The translations under genes were made by a program, and so were the position numbers. From Deltaproteobacteria bacterium (GTDB taxonomy: Bacteria > Desulfobacterota > GWC2-55-46): a stretch of 41,825 nucleotides of DNA. Positions 22,251 through 29,940 of this stretch are shown piece by piece. The notes under the pieces are model-generated. The model ran no database searches and was not told the DNA's origin. It worked only from the letters and a program-made list of their open reading frames with translations. The stretch lies in NCBI GenBank assembly GCA_020846435.1, contig JADLDY010000017.1, positions 1 through 41,825 of the forward strand, written 5' to 3'. Every line of letters begins with the position of its first letter. The first letter of the stretch is position 1.

Positions 22251-22538
22251 ATGCGCTACGACATCAAGGAAGCCCGGCACATTAACGGTTATAAAATCGA
22301 GGTCAGTTTCGAGGATGGAAAAAAGGGGACGGTCGACCTTGCGGGCTATATCAAAAAGGGCGGCCTGTTCAGCCGTTTTTCTGATTTCGAGTACTTCAAA
22401 AATTTTCATGTAAATAAAGAATTGGGGACCCTCTGTTGGACGGATGGTTTGGATATCGCTCCAGAGGTGCTCTACCACGAGGCAACTAAGCAGCCCTTGC
22501 CTTCGTGGATGAGTTCGGAAAAGAAGAAAGCCATATAG
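22251..22538 (+). CDS. DUF2442 family protein
   Basis: The 95-residue protein matches the DUF2442 layout: an N-terminal strand pair (YKIEVSFEDGKKGTVDLAGYI), GLFSRFSDFEYFKNFHVNKE, then the characteristic TLCWTDGLDIAPEVLYHEA. It is the second gene of the DUF4160-DUF2442 pair and probably shares one transcript with it. Function unknown; it may be a partner or antidote of the DUF4160 protein, or a DNA-binding protein. Confidence 0.85.
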   Translation: MRYDIKEARHINGYKIEVSFEDGKKGTVDLAGYIKKGGLFSRFSDFEYFKNFHVNKELGTLCWTDGLDIAPEVLYHEATKQPLPSWMSSEKKKAI

Positions 22539-22548
22539 AAATCCATGA

Positions 22549-22573
22549 CGGGCCCGGCCAATAGCCGGGCCCG
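22549..22573 (+). terminator. GC-rich hairpin after the DUF pair, possible terminator
   Basis: CGGGCCCGGC (22549-22558) pairs perfectly with GCCGGGCCCG (22564-22573) around a CAATA loop. It lacks the T-run of a classical intrinsic terminator. Confidence 0.4.
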
Positions 22574-22616
22574 AAGCGTTTGAGGTACACCGCACCAATC
22601 CAACAGGCGAGGCCAA

Positions 22617-23072
22617 ATGGAAAATTTGAAAGCTGCACAAGAGGTACACCATAAATTTGAATTTTATTTTGTTGCTTTAGCCTTCACTATTGCCGCATTT
22701 GCAATTCAGTCAGGAAAATTCTCTGGAAATACAATCGGAGATTGCTTCGAAATTTTATCTTGGGTTTGTATCACCTTGTCGGGTGCTATTGGCTTACACA
22801 AAATACAATATTTTCCGGTACTCTACAGAATTCATGACGAGATAATTAAAAAAGAAAAATGCATTGCGGAATACCAATACCAAGAAGAATATAAAAATGA
22901 CATTGAAGAATTGAAAAAGGATGTACAGAAAACTTCACAAACGAAAAAAGAAATCGAAAAAGTGAATCGTAGAAAGTACCTTCTCCAAAAAGTGTTTTTC
23001 ATTTTTGGCATGACTCTTTTGATTCTTTCAAGATTTATTTATCAAATGCAAGAATCTTATTGGTGTAAGTAG
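22617..23072 (+). CDS. Hypothetical membrane protein with three helices and a coiled coil
   Basis: The 151-residue protein is clearly lower in GC and richer in Lys, Asn, Ile and Glu than its neighbours, suggesting recent acquisition. Hydrophobic helices lie at about 16-33, 44-60 and 128-145. Between the last two is a long charged coiled coil (about 75-120, rich in Lys and Glu). The layout loosely recalls small membrane proteins found with defence or signalling modules (SLATT-like), but I see no diagnostic motif and do not recognise the family. It is followed by a repeat-filled gap. Confidence 0.7.
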   Translation: MENLKAAQEVHHKFEFYFVALAFTIAAFAIQSGKFSGNTIGDCFEILSWVCITLSGAIGLHKIQYFPVLYRIHDEIIKKEKCIAEYQYQEEYKNDIEELKKDVQKTSQTKKEIEKVNRRKYLLQKVFFIFGMTLLILSRFIYQMQESYWCK

Positions 23073-23145
23073 ATACCGTTTTGCCAGTCAAGCCTAAAAT
23101 GATGCAAATTGTGGATTGAAGGGCTTGCCGGTTTTTAGCAGGTTG

Positions 23146-23171
23146 GTTGGGTTAGCGAAGCGTAACCCAAC
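23146..23171. repeat. Palindromic repeat of the GTTGGGTTA-GCGAAGC-GTAACCCAAC type
   Basis: GTTGGGTTA pairs with TAACCCAAC across a short GCGAAGCG centre. A degenerate copy in the opposite orientation is present at 33483-33503, with one mismatch over 21 nt. Confidence 0.75.
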
Positions 23172-23179
23172 AAAAAAAT

Positions 23180-23273
23180 CTGTCATTCTGAGCGAAGCGA
23201 AGAATCTCGGAGCTGGTTAATCCCCAAAGGCCGAGATTGCTTCGTCGCAAAAAACCGCTCCTCGCAATGACAG
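23180..23273. repeat. Interspersed palindromic repeat, CTGTCATTCTGAGCGAAG type
   Basis: CTGTCATT (23180-23187) and AATGACAG (23266-23273) form the ends. Inside, GAATCTCGG and CCGAGATT are complementary, so the whole 94 bp can fold as one long hairpin. Very similar sequences are, from general knowledge, scattered through many environmental bacterial genomes. Confidence 0.75.
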
Positions 23274-23277
23274 TCTC

Positions 23278-23341
23278 GTAGGGTGGGCTCCGCCCACCAT
23301 CTCTAATCCATGCCTCTTTTGGTTGGCGCAGCCCACCCTAC
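23278..23341. repeat. Inverted repeat with 12-bp perfect ends
   Basis: GTAGGGTGGGCT (23278-23289) is the exact reverse complement of AGCCCACCCTAC (23330-23341). The left arm also carries its own small hairpin (GTGGGC-TCC-GCCCAC). Confidence 0.75.
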
Positions 23342-23417
23342 CGAAAAACAATAATCCCCCTCAATCCCCCCTTAGAAAATGGGAAGTTTAAACGCTCATT
23401 TTTCCTCTTCTCCCCTG

Positions 23418-23440
23418 CCCTCTCCCACAAGGGGAGAGGG
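23418..23440. repeat. CCCTCTCCC/GGGAGAGGG hairpin
   Basis: A perfect 9-bp stem (23418-23426 with 23432-23440) around ACAAG, lying in a C-rich stretch of low-complexity repeat sequence. Confidence 0.6.
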
Positions 23441-23466
23441 AGTTTGATCTTCCCCCAAAAGTCTTC

Positions 23467-23495
23467 TGGAAATAATCCGCCCGTTGGGTTTTAAT
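23467..23495 (+). promoter_or_regulatory. Candidate promoter giving a leaderless mutL mRNA
   Basis: TGGAAA (23467-23472), a 17-nt spacer and TTTAAT (23490-23495). The mutL ATG (23503) is 7 nt downstream and there is no Shine-Dalgarno. Confidence 0.42.
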
Positions 23496-23502
23496 TGTCT
23501 GC

Positions 23503-25245
23503 ATGTCACGCATCCACATCCTTGATAAGTCTCTCGCCTCGAAGATCGCCGCCGGTGAGGTCGTCGAGCGGCCGGAGTCCGTTTTAAAAGAGCTCCTCGA
23601 GAACTCGATCGACGCTGGCGCCACGATGATAACCGTCCACATAATCGAAGGCGGCAAGAGGCTCATCAAGGTCGTTGACAACGGCGCAGGCATAGCCAAA
23701 GAGGACGCGCCATTGGCCTTCCTCCGCCACGCAACGAGCAAGATATCGACCGAGGACGACCTCGAGCGCATAATGACGATGGGATTCAGGGGAGAGGCAT
23801 TAGCAAGCATCTCGGCGGTCTCCCGCGTGACCCTTCGCACCAGAAGGCCGGGCGAAATTGAAGGCACTTCAGTCATAATCGAAGGCGGCTCAGAGCCTGT
23901 CATATCTGACGACGGCTGCCCTGAGGGCACTTCCATCGAGATAAAAGACCTCTTCTACAACACGCCAGCGCGCCTCAAGTTCCTGAGAGGAGCCGAAGCC
24001 GAGTACGGCAGAATACTCGAGATATTCAAGAAGATAGCTCTCGTAAACCCTGACAAACGCTTCCGCATTATTCACGGCTCAGGCAGACCGCTTGATGCCA
24101 TGCCAGGGACTTTGCGCCAGAGGATAGCCGACCTCTTCGGAGTGGAAGCAAGCCAGCTCATCGAAATAGATACGCCCGACCTCAAAGGCTTCATAGGAAA
24201 TCACGAGCTCACCTACCCGACGCCCAAATATGTGAACACCTATGTCAACGGAAGGTGGGTGCGCGACAGGTCAATTAACCGCGCCATACTCGAGGGCTTT
24301 GGCCAGCTCTTAGACCCGGGCAGGCACCCGTTCGTCGTCCTCGACCTCATCACGCCGCCGGAAGATGTAGATGTAAACATCCACCCCACAAAGAGCGAGG
24401 TCAGGTTCAAAAACACGAGGTATGTCTACGACATCGTCAAATACGCCGTTCGCGGCGCTCTTACTAATTCCTCGACGCGCCCCGTTTCCTACGAGAAGTC
24501 CCAGACGTTCAGGACCAGCGCACCCCAGATGCAACGCCCATTCCTCGCCGAGGAAGGGGCGCCTTACGGAAATACCGCCAGTGTCACGCCGCCCCCTGCC
24601 TTCGAGTTCATCGGGAGCGACGAGGCGACAAAGAACCCGGAGTTTTTGCGCCTCAACATAATCGGCCAGCTCTGGGGAGAGTTCATCGTCGCGGAAACGC
24701 CTGAGCGGGACGGCATCATTTACATCATCGACCAGCACGGCGCGGCTGAACGCTGTGCTTATGAAAAACTCAAGGAACGCTTCTCTTCAGGCACCGTAAG
24801 AAGCCAGGCGCTTCTACTGCCAGAACAATTCGAAACTACGCCGGACGAGAAAGAAGAAGTCCAGAAGGCCCTGCCCCGCCTCACTGAGATGGGCTTTGAG
24901 GTCGTCCCCTTCGGGCCGTCGCTAAAGTCAGGCGGCGAGACCTTCCTCATAAAGTCCGTCCCTGACATACTCTCGTCAAGGGCGTCGGCCGGGCTCGTCA
25001 TGGACCTCAGCCAGGAACTTTCCGTCTACGGTGGGAGCTCACGGATAGACGAGAAAATTGAATCTGCTCTCATGCGCGTTGCCTGCCACAGCGTAGTGCG
25101 CGGCCCCAGGCCCATGTCCAGGCAAGAGGGCCAGGCGCTGTTGAAAGACCTCTCAAAGGTCGACTTTTCGGGCCACTGCCCCCACGGCAGGCCGGTCGTG
25201 AAAAAAATATCGAGGAGCGAGCTCGAAGCCGTCTTCAAAAGATAA
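23503..25245 (+). CDS. mutL: DNA mismatch repair protein MutL
   Basis: The 580-residue protein has an N-terminal GHKL ATPase with the family motifs IAAGEVVERP, ELLENSIDAGA, DNGAGI, RHATSKI and GFRGEAL. After a variable linker (about 325-365), the C-terminal dimerisation domain carries DQHGAAERCAYE, which matches the endonuclease motif DQHA(X)2E(X)4E except for Gly in place of Ala. ACHSVVRGPRPMS and CPHGRP are the further metal-site motifs. It is therefore predicted to be a nicking MutL, as in bacteria lacking MutH. mutS is not in the window. miaA follows 98 bp later. Confidence 0.95.
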   Translation: MSRIHILDKSLASKIAAGEVVERPESVLKELLENSIDAGATMITVHIIEGGKRLIKVVDNGAGIAKEDAPLAFLRHATSKISTEDDLERIMTMGFRGEALASISAVSRVTLRTRRPGEIEGTSVIIEGGSEPVISDDGCPEGTSIEIKDLFYNTPARLKFLRGAEAEYGRILEIFKKIALVNPDKRFRIIHGSGRPLDAMPGTLRQRIADLFGVEASQLIEIDTPDLKGFIGNHELTYPTPKYVNTYVNGRWVRDRSINRAILEGFGQLLDPGRHPFVVLDLITPPEDVDVNIHPTKSEVRFKNTRYVYDIVKYAVRGALTNSSTRPVSYEKSQTFRTSAPQMQRPFLAEEGAPYGNTASVTPPPAFEFIGSDEATKNPEFLRLNIIGQLWGEFIVAETPERDGIIYIIDQHGAAERCAYEKLKERFSSGTVRSQALLLPEQFETTPDEKEEVQKALPRLTEMGFEVVPFGPSLKSGGETFLIKSVPDILSSRASAGLVMDLSQELSVYGGSSRIDEKIESALMRVACHSVVRGPRPMSRQEGQALLKDLSKVDFSGHCPHGRPVVKKISRSELEAVFKR

Positions 25246-25307
25246 CGATATTCCCGCGTGACGCCCCGGACGCCTCATAAGGCTGGCTACATAACCCCTC
25301 AAAATGG

Positions 25308-25313
25308 TATAAT
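25308..25313 (+). promoter_or_regulatory. Candidate -10 element before miaA
   Basis: A perfect TATAAT, 30 nt before the miaA ATG. The expected -35 position (GGCTAC) is poor, so this is only a weak promoter candidate. Confidence 0.3.
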
Positions 25314-25343
25314 TTTTTCCGTTCCGGCCTTTTGCCGTATCTC

Positions 25344-26261
25344 ATGGAAAAAACAAAGCTCGTCATAATTTGCGGCCCGACGGCCAGCGGAAAGACCTCT
25401 GTGGCAGTAGAGCTTGCCCTTGCCCTGGGCGGCGAGGTCATAAGCGCGGACTCCATGCAGGTCTACAAATTCATGGACATCGGCACTGCCAAGCCGGCCG
25501 TTGAAGAGCAAAGGGGCGTCCCCCACCACCTCATCAGCGTCGTCCGCCCTGACGAAGAGTACACAGCGGCCCATTTCAAGACAGACGCCGCCAGAAAGAT
25601 CTTGGAGATAGCCGGACAGGGCAAAAACCCTGTCATAGCAGGTGGCACCGGTCTTTACATAAAAGCGCTGACGCAGGGGCTCTTTGACGGCCCCCAGGCC
25701 GACTGGGAGCTAAGGCGTGAGCTCCTTGAGGTAGCGGCTTCAAAAGGCAGGGAAGCTCTCCACGAGATGCTCAAAAAAATTGACCCGATAGGGGCTTCAA
25801 GCATACACCCGAACAATGTCCACAGGGTCATACGGGCGATAGAGGTCTTCGAGCTCTCTGGAAAGCCGATATCGAGCCTTCAAAACGAGCATTCCTTCAA
25901 CGAATCGCCCTATTCCTGCCTTAAAATAGGGCTCGACCCCGGAAAAGAGGCGCTCGTTGAGGCTATCGACCGCAGGGTCGATAAAATGGTCTCTGCCGGG
26001 CTTCTCGAGGAAACAAAGGCCCTTATAGACATGGGTTATGGTTATGACTTGAAGCCGATGCGCGGTTTGGGTTATAAAGAAATGTCAGGCTTTCTCAAGG
26101 GCGAATACGGCTTCGATGAGGCAGTCCACCTTATAAAACGCGACACCCGCCATTACGCCAAGAGGCAGCTTACATGGTTCAGGAAGGATACGGAGATAAA
26201 ATGGTTCGCTCCAACGGAAAAAGAAAAGATACTCTCTCAAGCGGCAGAGTTTCTCGGCTGA
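25344..26261 (+). CDS. miaA: tRNA dimethylallyltransferase MiaA
   Basis: This 305-residue enzyme transfers a dimethylallyl group to N6 of A37 in tRNAs reading UNN codons. It shows the P-loop GPTASGKTS, ISADSMQVYKFMDIGTAKP, and GGTGLYIKALTQGL, all typical of MiaA. The ATG at 25344 fits the family; an in-frame TTG at 25332 adds only four residues. It follows mutL, a common pairing. The next gene starts 61 nt before its stop, in another frame. Confidence 0.95.
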   Translation: MEKTKLVIICGPTASGKTSVAVELALALGGEVISADSMQVYKFMDIGTAKPAVEEQRGVPHHLISVVRPDEEYTAAHFKTDAARKILEIAGQGKNPVIAGGTGLYIKALTQGLFDGPQADWELRRELLEVAASKGREALHEMLKKIDPIGASSIHPNNVHRVIRAIEVFELSGKPISSLQNEHSFNESPYSCLKIGLDPGKEALVEAIDRRVDKMVSAGLLEETKALIDMGYGYDLKPMRGLGYKEMSGFLKGEYGFDEAVHLIKRDTRHYAKRQLTWFRKDTEIKWFAPTEKEKILSQAAEFLG

Positions 26262-26962
26262 AGACAGCCCTGCTCGCCTCTTTTGCCGCGCTTGTATTCA
26301 TGCTGCCCTCCTCGGCCTTCTCAAGGGAAGCGACAGTTATTCAGTCAGAAGGAGTCACGGCCAGGTCAGAGGACATAACCGAGGTAAAGCGCAAGGCTTT
26401 AGACAAGGCTCTTCGCTCGGCCGTGATGGAATCAGCCAAGGCGATACTCGCCAAGGAAGGGCTTAAGGCTCCGGCGGCCGGACTCGAACAGCTCGCCTCT
26501 TCGCCACGGGCCTTTGTGCTCAACTACAAGATACGCTCTGAAGGCTGGGTTACGCACCTTGACGCCGCCCCTCAGACGCCCTCCCCTGAGCCGTCGGCGA
26601 CCTCAGGCGCGGAGTTCTACCATATCTGGATTGACGCTTCCATCGACACGGACGCCCTGAAGAGCGCTGTTTCAAAGCTCGCTTCAGCCGGCGGTGTCGT
26701 TGAGCAGGTCGTCATAAACCTCATGGACATAAAAGACTACCAGACTTTCAGACTCCTCGTGGACTCGCTCCAGAGAATAGCCTTCATAAAAGAAGTCTCC
26801 TACTCTTCTTTCACCAATGGAAGGATAACCCTCAACGCGGCCATAGCCGGAGACGCCTCATCGCTTGCCGGAAGGATAGCGAAAGAGGTCCCTGAAAAAT
26901 TCGCGGTAATGGAAGGCGCGGGGCAAATAATAATAAGGCCCTCAGGTACCTCTCGCAGATGA
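26201..26962 (+). CDS. Secreted FlgT-like protein
   Basis: The 253-residue protein starts at ATG 26201, inside miaA, with GGAG 5 nt upstream. A signal peptide (about residues 17-41, ending SSAFS-REA) is followed by DITEVKRKALDKALRSAVMES, which resembles the N-terminal segment of flagellar assembly protein T and related periplasmic proteins. A proline-rich linker and two alpha/beta modules follow. No flagellar genes are nearby, so the flagellar link is doubtful. Its stop overlaps the start of the lipoprotein gene by 4 nt (ATGA), pointing to a joint envelope function. Confidence 0.7.
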   Translation: MVRSNGKRKDTLSSGRVSRLKTALLASFAALVFMLPSSAFSREATVIQSEGVTARSEDITEVKRKALDKALRSAVMESAKAILAKEGLKAPAAGLEQLASSPRAFVLNYKIRSEGWVTHLDAAPQTPSPEPSATSGAEFYHIWIDASIDTDALKSAVSKLASAGGVVEQVVINLMDIKDYQTFRLLVDSLQRIAFIKEVSYSSFTNGRITLNAAIAGDASSLAGRIAKEVPEKFAVMEGAGQIIIRPSGTSRR

Positions 26963-27570
26963 AAAAAACCCTTGTATCCATAGCTCTGCTGCTCATCCTC
27001 GCTGGCTGCGGCCCGGCGATAAAGCACACCCTCTCGCCCGAGTACGGCCAGATAAGCCCGAAGAAGGTCGTTGTCCTGCCGGTCGTATGGGAAAAAAAAT
27101 CGGTTCAGGAAACAGACGCGATAAGCCTTCTGTTCAGGAAGATGTCCTCTGAGAAGCTCTTTGGCCTCAACTATTATCCAATCCCGCTCGAAGAGGTAGA
27201 CAGGGCTGGCGCTGGAAAGCCGGACTGGTTCGTGGGCAAGCCTGTCCACGAGATAGCCGCTCTTCTCAACGCGGACTCGGTCCTCTTTATCCGCGTTACA
27301 GACTGGGACAAGGACGACTTCACCCCCTACAAGTCTCTTGAGATAGCGGCCTCCTTCGAGCTTGCCTCCGCCCTCGGCAAATCTCTCTGGAAGGCCGAGT
27401 ACTCGACAAATGAAGCCGACCTCGGCCTCGACAGCCGTTCCATGGAGCTCGCCGTACAGAAGACATTCGAGCCCCGTATTCAGCGGTTCGTCGACGCCGT
27501 ATTCACGACCCTGCCGCCGGGAGAAGCGAAGAGCGGGCAGAGGAAGACTTACTTCCAGTGGCTTCCGTAA
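26959..27570 (+). CDS. GNA1162/DUF799-like lipoprotein
   Basis: This 203-residue protein has a short signal and a lipobox LILAGC, with Cys17 predicted to be lipidated. PKKVVVLPVVWEKKS followed later by LNADSVLFIRVTDWDKD fits the DUF799 (GNA1162) family of outer-membrane-associated lipoproteins. In other bacteria that family often sits with CsgG-like and DUF4810 lipoproteins; here its partner is the FlgT-like gene, which it overlaps by 4 nt. An envelope complex is likely, cargo unknown. pgsA follows after 45 bp. Confidence 0.75.
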   Translation: MKKTLVSIALLLILAGCGPAIKHTLSPEYGQISPKKVVVLPVVWEKKSVQETDAISLLFRKMSSEKLFGLNYYPIPLEEVDRAGAGKPDWFVGKPVHEIAALLNADSVLFIRVTDWDKDDFTPYKSLEIAASFELASALGKSLWKAEYSTNEADLGLDSRSMELAVQKTFEPRIQRFVDAVFTTLPPGEAKSGQRKTYFQWLP

Positions 27571-27615
27571 AATAACAGGACGATAGAAGCTTAACAGCAA
27601 CCCGGGAGACAGGGC

Positions 27616-28143
27616 ATGAAGCACATACCCAACATCCTGACCGCGATCAGAATACTCCTCGTCCCCGTATTCCTCTATTTCATCCTCACAGATGAATACA
27701 CAACTGCCGCCGCCATCTTCATAGCGGCCGGAATTACCGACGGCATCGACGGCTTTATCGCGCGCAGGTACAACGTGCGCACCGAGCTTGGCGCGCTCCT
27801 CGACCCGGCCGCTGACAAGTTCCTGCTCGTCAGCGCGTACATAGCGCTTGCCGCGAAAGGCTTCTTCCCTCTCTGGCTCATGGTCCCTGTAATTATAAAA
27901 GACGCGGTCCTATTCGCCGGGGTCGCTTTTTTGCGCGGGGCAGGCAGGGAGATAAAGATACGGCCGAGCATATTCGGCAAGACTACGACCGTCCTTCAGA
28001 TAGCGACGGTCGCCTACGCCATGCTCATAGACTCGAGCGGAACTCTCTTTTTCGCGCTGGCGATACTTACCGCCGCCATAACGATATACACCGGGATTGA
28101 TTACGTAAGAAAAGAGTACAGGATACAGACGGGGAAGATGTAG
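27616..28143 (+). CDS. pgsA: CDP-diacylglycerol-glycerol-3-phosphate 3-phosphatidyltransferase
   Basis: This 175-residue membrane enzyme makes phosphatidylglycerol phosphate from CDP-diacylglycerol and glycerol-3-phosphate. It begins with the usual IPNILTAIRILLVPVFLY helix. The CDP-alcohol phosphotransferase motif appears as DGIDGFIARRYNVRTELGAL followed by LDPAADK, with all the metal-binding aspartates present. Several further transmembrane helices follow. Length is normal. Confidence 0.92.
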   Translation: MKHIPNILTAIRILLVPVFLYFILTDEYTTAAAIFIAAGITDGIDGFIARRYNVRTELGALLDPAADKFLLVSAYIALAAKGFFPLWLMVPVIIKDAVLFAGVAFLRGAGREIKIRPSIFGKTTTVLQIATVAYAMLIDSSGTLFFALAILTAAITIYTGIDYVRKEYRIQTGKM

Positions 28144-28161
28144 GAGAAAAGGACTTAATGT

Positions 28162-29049
28162 ATGCCTAAGAGAACCAACGATTTTCAAAAATTGGTATTT
28201 CTCGTAAAAAAACTTGTCGCAGAAAATTCCATAGTTACAGAATCTAAATTCCTTATAGACCTTCAGACTGGTGCTCAAAGAGAAGTTGATATCTGTATAG
28301 AGAGCTCAATTGGAGGTCACAATATTACGATAAGCATTGAGTGTATTAAACATAAGCGCAAAGCCAGCGTTACATGGGTTGAAACAATGAAGGCCAAACA
28401 TGAACGCCTGCCTACAAATGCACTAGTTCTTGTGTCCGAAGCGGGTTTTTCCAAGGAAGCCCAAAAAGTAGCTCAAAAATATGGAATAGAAACATTACGC
28501 TTCGATGAAGTTGATGAAAATTCTGTAGACAGATTATTTGGTAAAACCGAGGCTCTTTTTTTTAGAACATTCCGTTTCACCCCATTAAAAGTAATAGCCA
28601 GAGTTGAAGAGATTGGCGAATTACCAGCTGAAGATGTTGACACACTACCTGATAATATCATCTTCAAATCAGATGGGTCGCAGTTAAGCGCGATTAAAAA
28701 TTATATAGAATCCATATTGCATTCAGGAAAGTTTATTGAATCAATAGGTCAACAAGGTGATGAATCTCATAAGAATTTTGAATTATTAATAGAAAAAACT
28801 ATTGATGAAGTCGGGAATCCATTATGCCTACGCAAGGAGAATCCTTTAATTATAAGAAAGATAGCATACATTAAAGTTAGTGGCACATGTGAAATATCGC
28901 CCCCTTCAAAATTTCCCATTAAATATGGAAAACTCGGCAGTGTGCAAGTCGCCTGGGGTACTGGTCAATTCCTTGAAAAGGATGCGCTGCTTGTAGCTAC
29001 GCAAGACGACACTGGGGGGAGAAAATTAACTATCTCAACAAAAGCCTGA
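28162..29049 (+). CDS. PD-(D/E)XK nuclease-like protein, Mrr/type IV restriction-like
   Basis: The 295-residue protein has base and codon use much richer in A and T than its neighbours, implying recent transfer. The N-terminal half shows REVDICIESSIGGHNITIS then IECIKHKRKASVTWVETM, consistent with the D...E-X-(K) core of the PD-(D/E)XK restriction-endonuclease fold as in Mrr-like proteins. LVSEAGFSKEAQKVAQKYGI closes the fold. The C-terminal half (about 130-295) is unassigned and may bind DNA or sense a substrate. No methyltransferase is adjacent, so a modification-dependent or stand-alone nuclease is more likely than a classical restriction system. It is convergent with the redox pair. Confidence 0.72.
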   Translation: MPKRTNDFQKLVFLVKKLVAENSIVTESKFLIDLQTGAQREVDICIESSIGGHNITISIECIKHKRKASVTWVETMKAKHERLPTNALVLVSEAGFSKEAQKVAQKYGIETLRFDEVDENSVDRLFGKTEALFFRTFRFTPLKVIARVEEIGELPAEDVDTLPDNIIFKSDGSQLSAIKNYIESILHSGKFIESIGQQGDESHKNFELLIEKTIDEVGNPLCLRKENPLIIRKIAYIKVSGTCEISPPSKFPIKYGKLGSVQVAWGTGQFLEKDALLVATQDDTGGRKLTISTKA

Positions 29050-29103
29050 ACGCAAAGAAATATAAAACAAGCAATAAACAGCCTCAACCAGAGAGCTTTC
29101 AGT

Positions 29104-29916
29104 TCAGATCGCCTCGACCATGCCTTTGAGCTCCGACATCCTGAATACAGGGCCGCACTGGCAGATATAGAGGCTGTTTATCTGGCAGTGGCCGCATTTG
29201 CCAAGGCCGCACTTCATGCGCCTCTCAAGGGATACGAATATGTCTTCCGGACCGAGCCCTTTGGCGTTGAGGCTCAGGATGACGAACCTGTACATGACCG
29301 GCGGGCCGATTATGACGCCGACAGTATTCTTCTGGGCCACCTCGACCTTTGGTATCAGCGTGGTCACGACCCCGACATTGCCCTTCCAGAGCGGCTCTGC
29401 CCTGTCGACTGTAAGCTTGACGTCCATGCCGGCCGCCCTCCAGCCGTCCATTTCTTCACTGAAGAGCAGCTCGTCCGGGCTCCTTGACCCGTATATTAGC
29501 GTGAGCCTGCCGAACTTCTCTCTCCTGCCGAGGACAGCCTTGAGGAGTGAGCGCATCGGCACGATTCCTATGCCTCCAGCGACAAAGACGAGGTCTTTTC
29601 CCTCAAGCTCTTCGAGGTCAAAACCCCTGCCAAAAGGCCCCCTCAACCAGATTTTGTCGCCCTTGCGCAGGCTATGCAGTGCGTTAGTGAGGTTCCCGAC
29701 GGCGCGCACGCACAGCTCTATGAGCGCTTCCCCCGGCCCAGAGGTTATTGATATGGGGGCTTCGCCATAGCCGGGAAGCCCTACCATGTAGAACTGGCCC
29801 GGCCTGTACTTGAGAAGCGTTGGGTCTGAGGGGATTACAGAAAAGAGCCTCTCTTTTTCCGAGACCCTGATCGACCTCTCGACAGTCCCTGCTATCGGCT
29901 GATATGGGGTTTCCAT
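29104..29916 (-). CDS. FAD/NAD(P) reductase subunit, hydrogenase gamma / AsrB-like
   Basis: The 270-residue protein has an N-terminal ferredoxin-reductase-type FAD domain (YRPGQFYMVGLPGYGEAPISI), an NAD(P) domain (VFVAGGIGIVPMRSLL) and a C-terminal [2Fe-2S] site (CGLGKCGHCQ...CQCGP). This is the architecture of the gamma subunit of cytosolic NiFe hydrogenases and of anaerobic sulfite reductase subunit B. It should pass electrons between NAD(P)H and the iron-sulfur partner encoded just before it. The ATG at 29916 is chosen; a GTG two codons upstream is possible. No catalytic subunit is visible beside it. Confidence 0.85.
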   Translation of the reverse strand: METPYQPIAGTVERSIRVSEKERLFSVIPSDPTLLKYRPGQFYMVGLPGYGEAPISITSGPGEALIELCVRAVGNLTNALHSLRKGDKIWLRGPFGRGFDLEELEGKDLVFVAGGIGIVPMRSLLKAVLGRREKFGRLTLIYGSRSPDELLFSEEMDGWRAAGMDVKLTVDRAEPLWKGNVGVVTTLIPKVEVAQKNTVGVIIGPPVMYRFVILSLNAKGLGPEDIFVSLERRMKCGLGKCGHCQINSLYICQCGPVFRMSELKGMVEAI

Positions 29917-29940
29917 GCTCACGCGGCCGCCGTCACTTTC

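Larger units (their letters stand above)
23073..23502. other. Repeat-rich noncoding gap before mutL
   Basis: This 430-bp stretch has no credible gene. It contains four palindromic or interspersed-repeat units (23146-23171, 23180-23273, 23278-23341 and 23418-23440) and, at its right end, the candidate mutL promoter. Clustering of unrelated repeats suggests a tolerated insertion site. Confidence 0.75.

Noticed and set aside
22549-22573. Certain intrinsic terminator
   Set aside because: The stem is perfect but no T-run follows, so it is listed only with low confidence.
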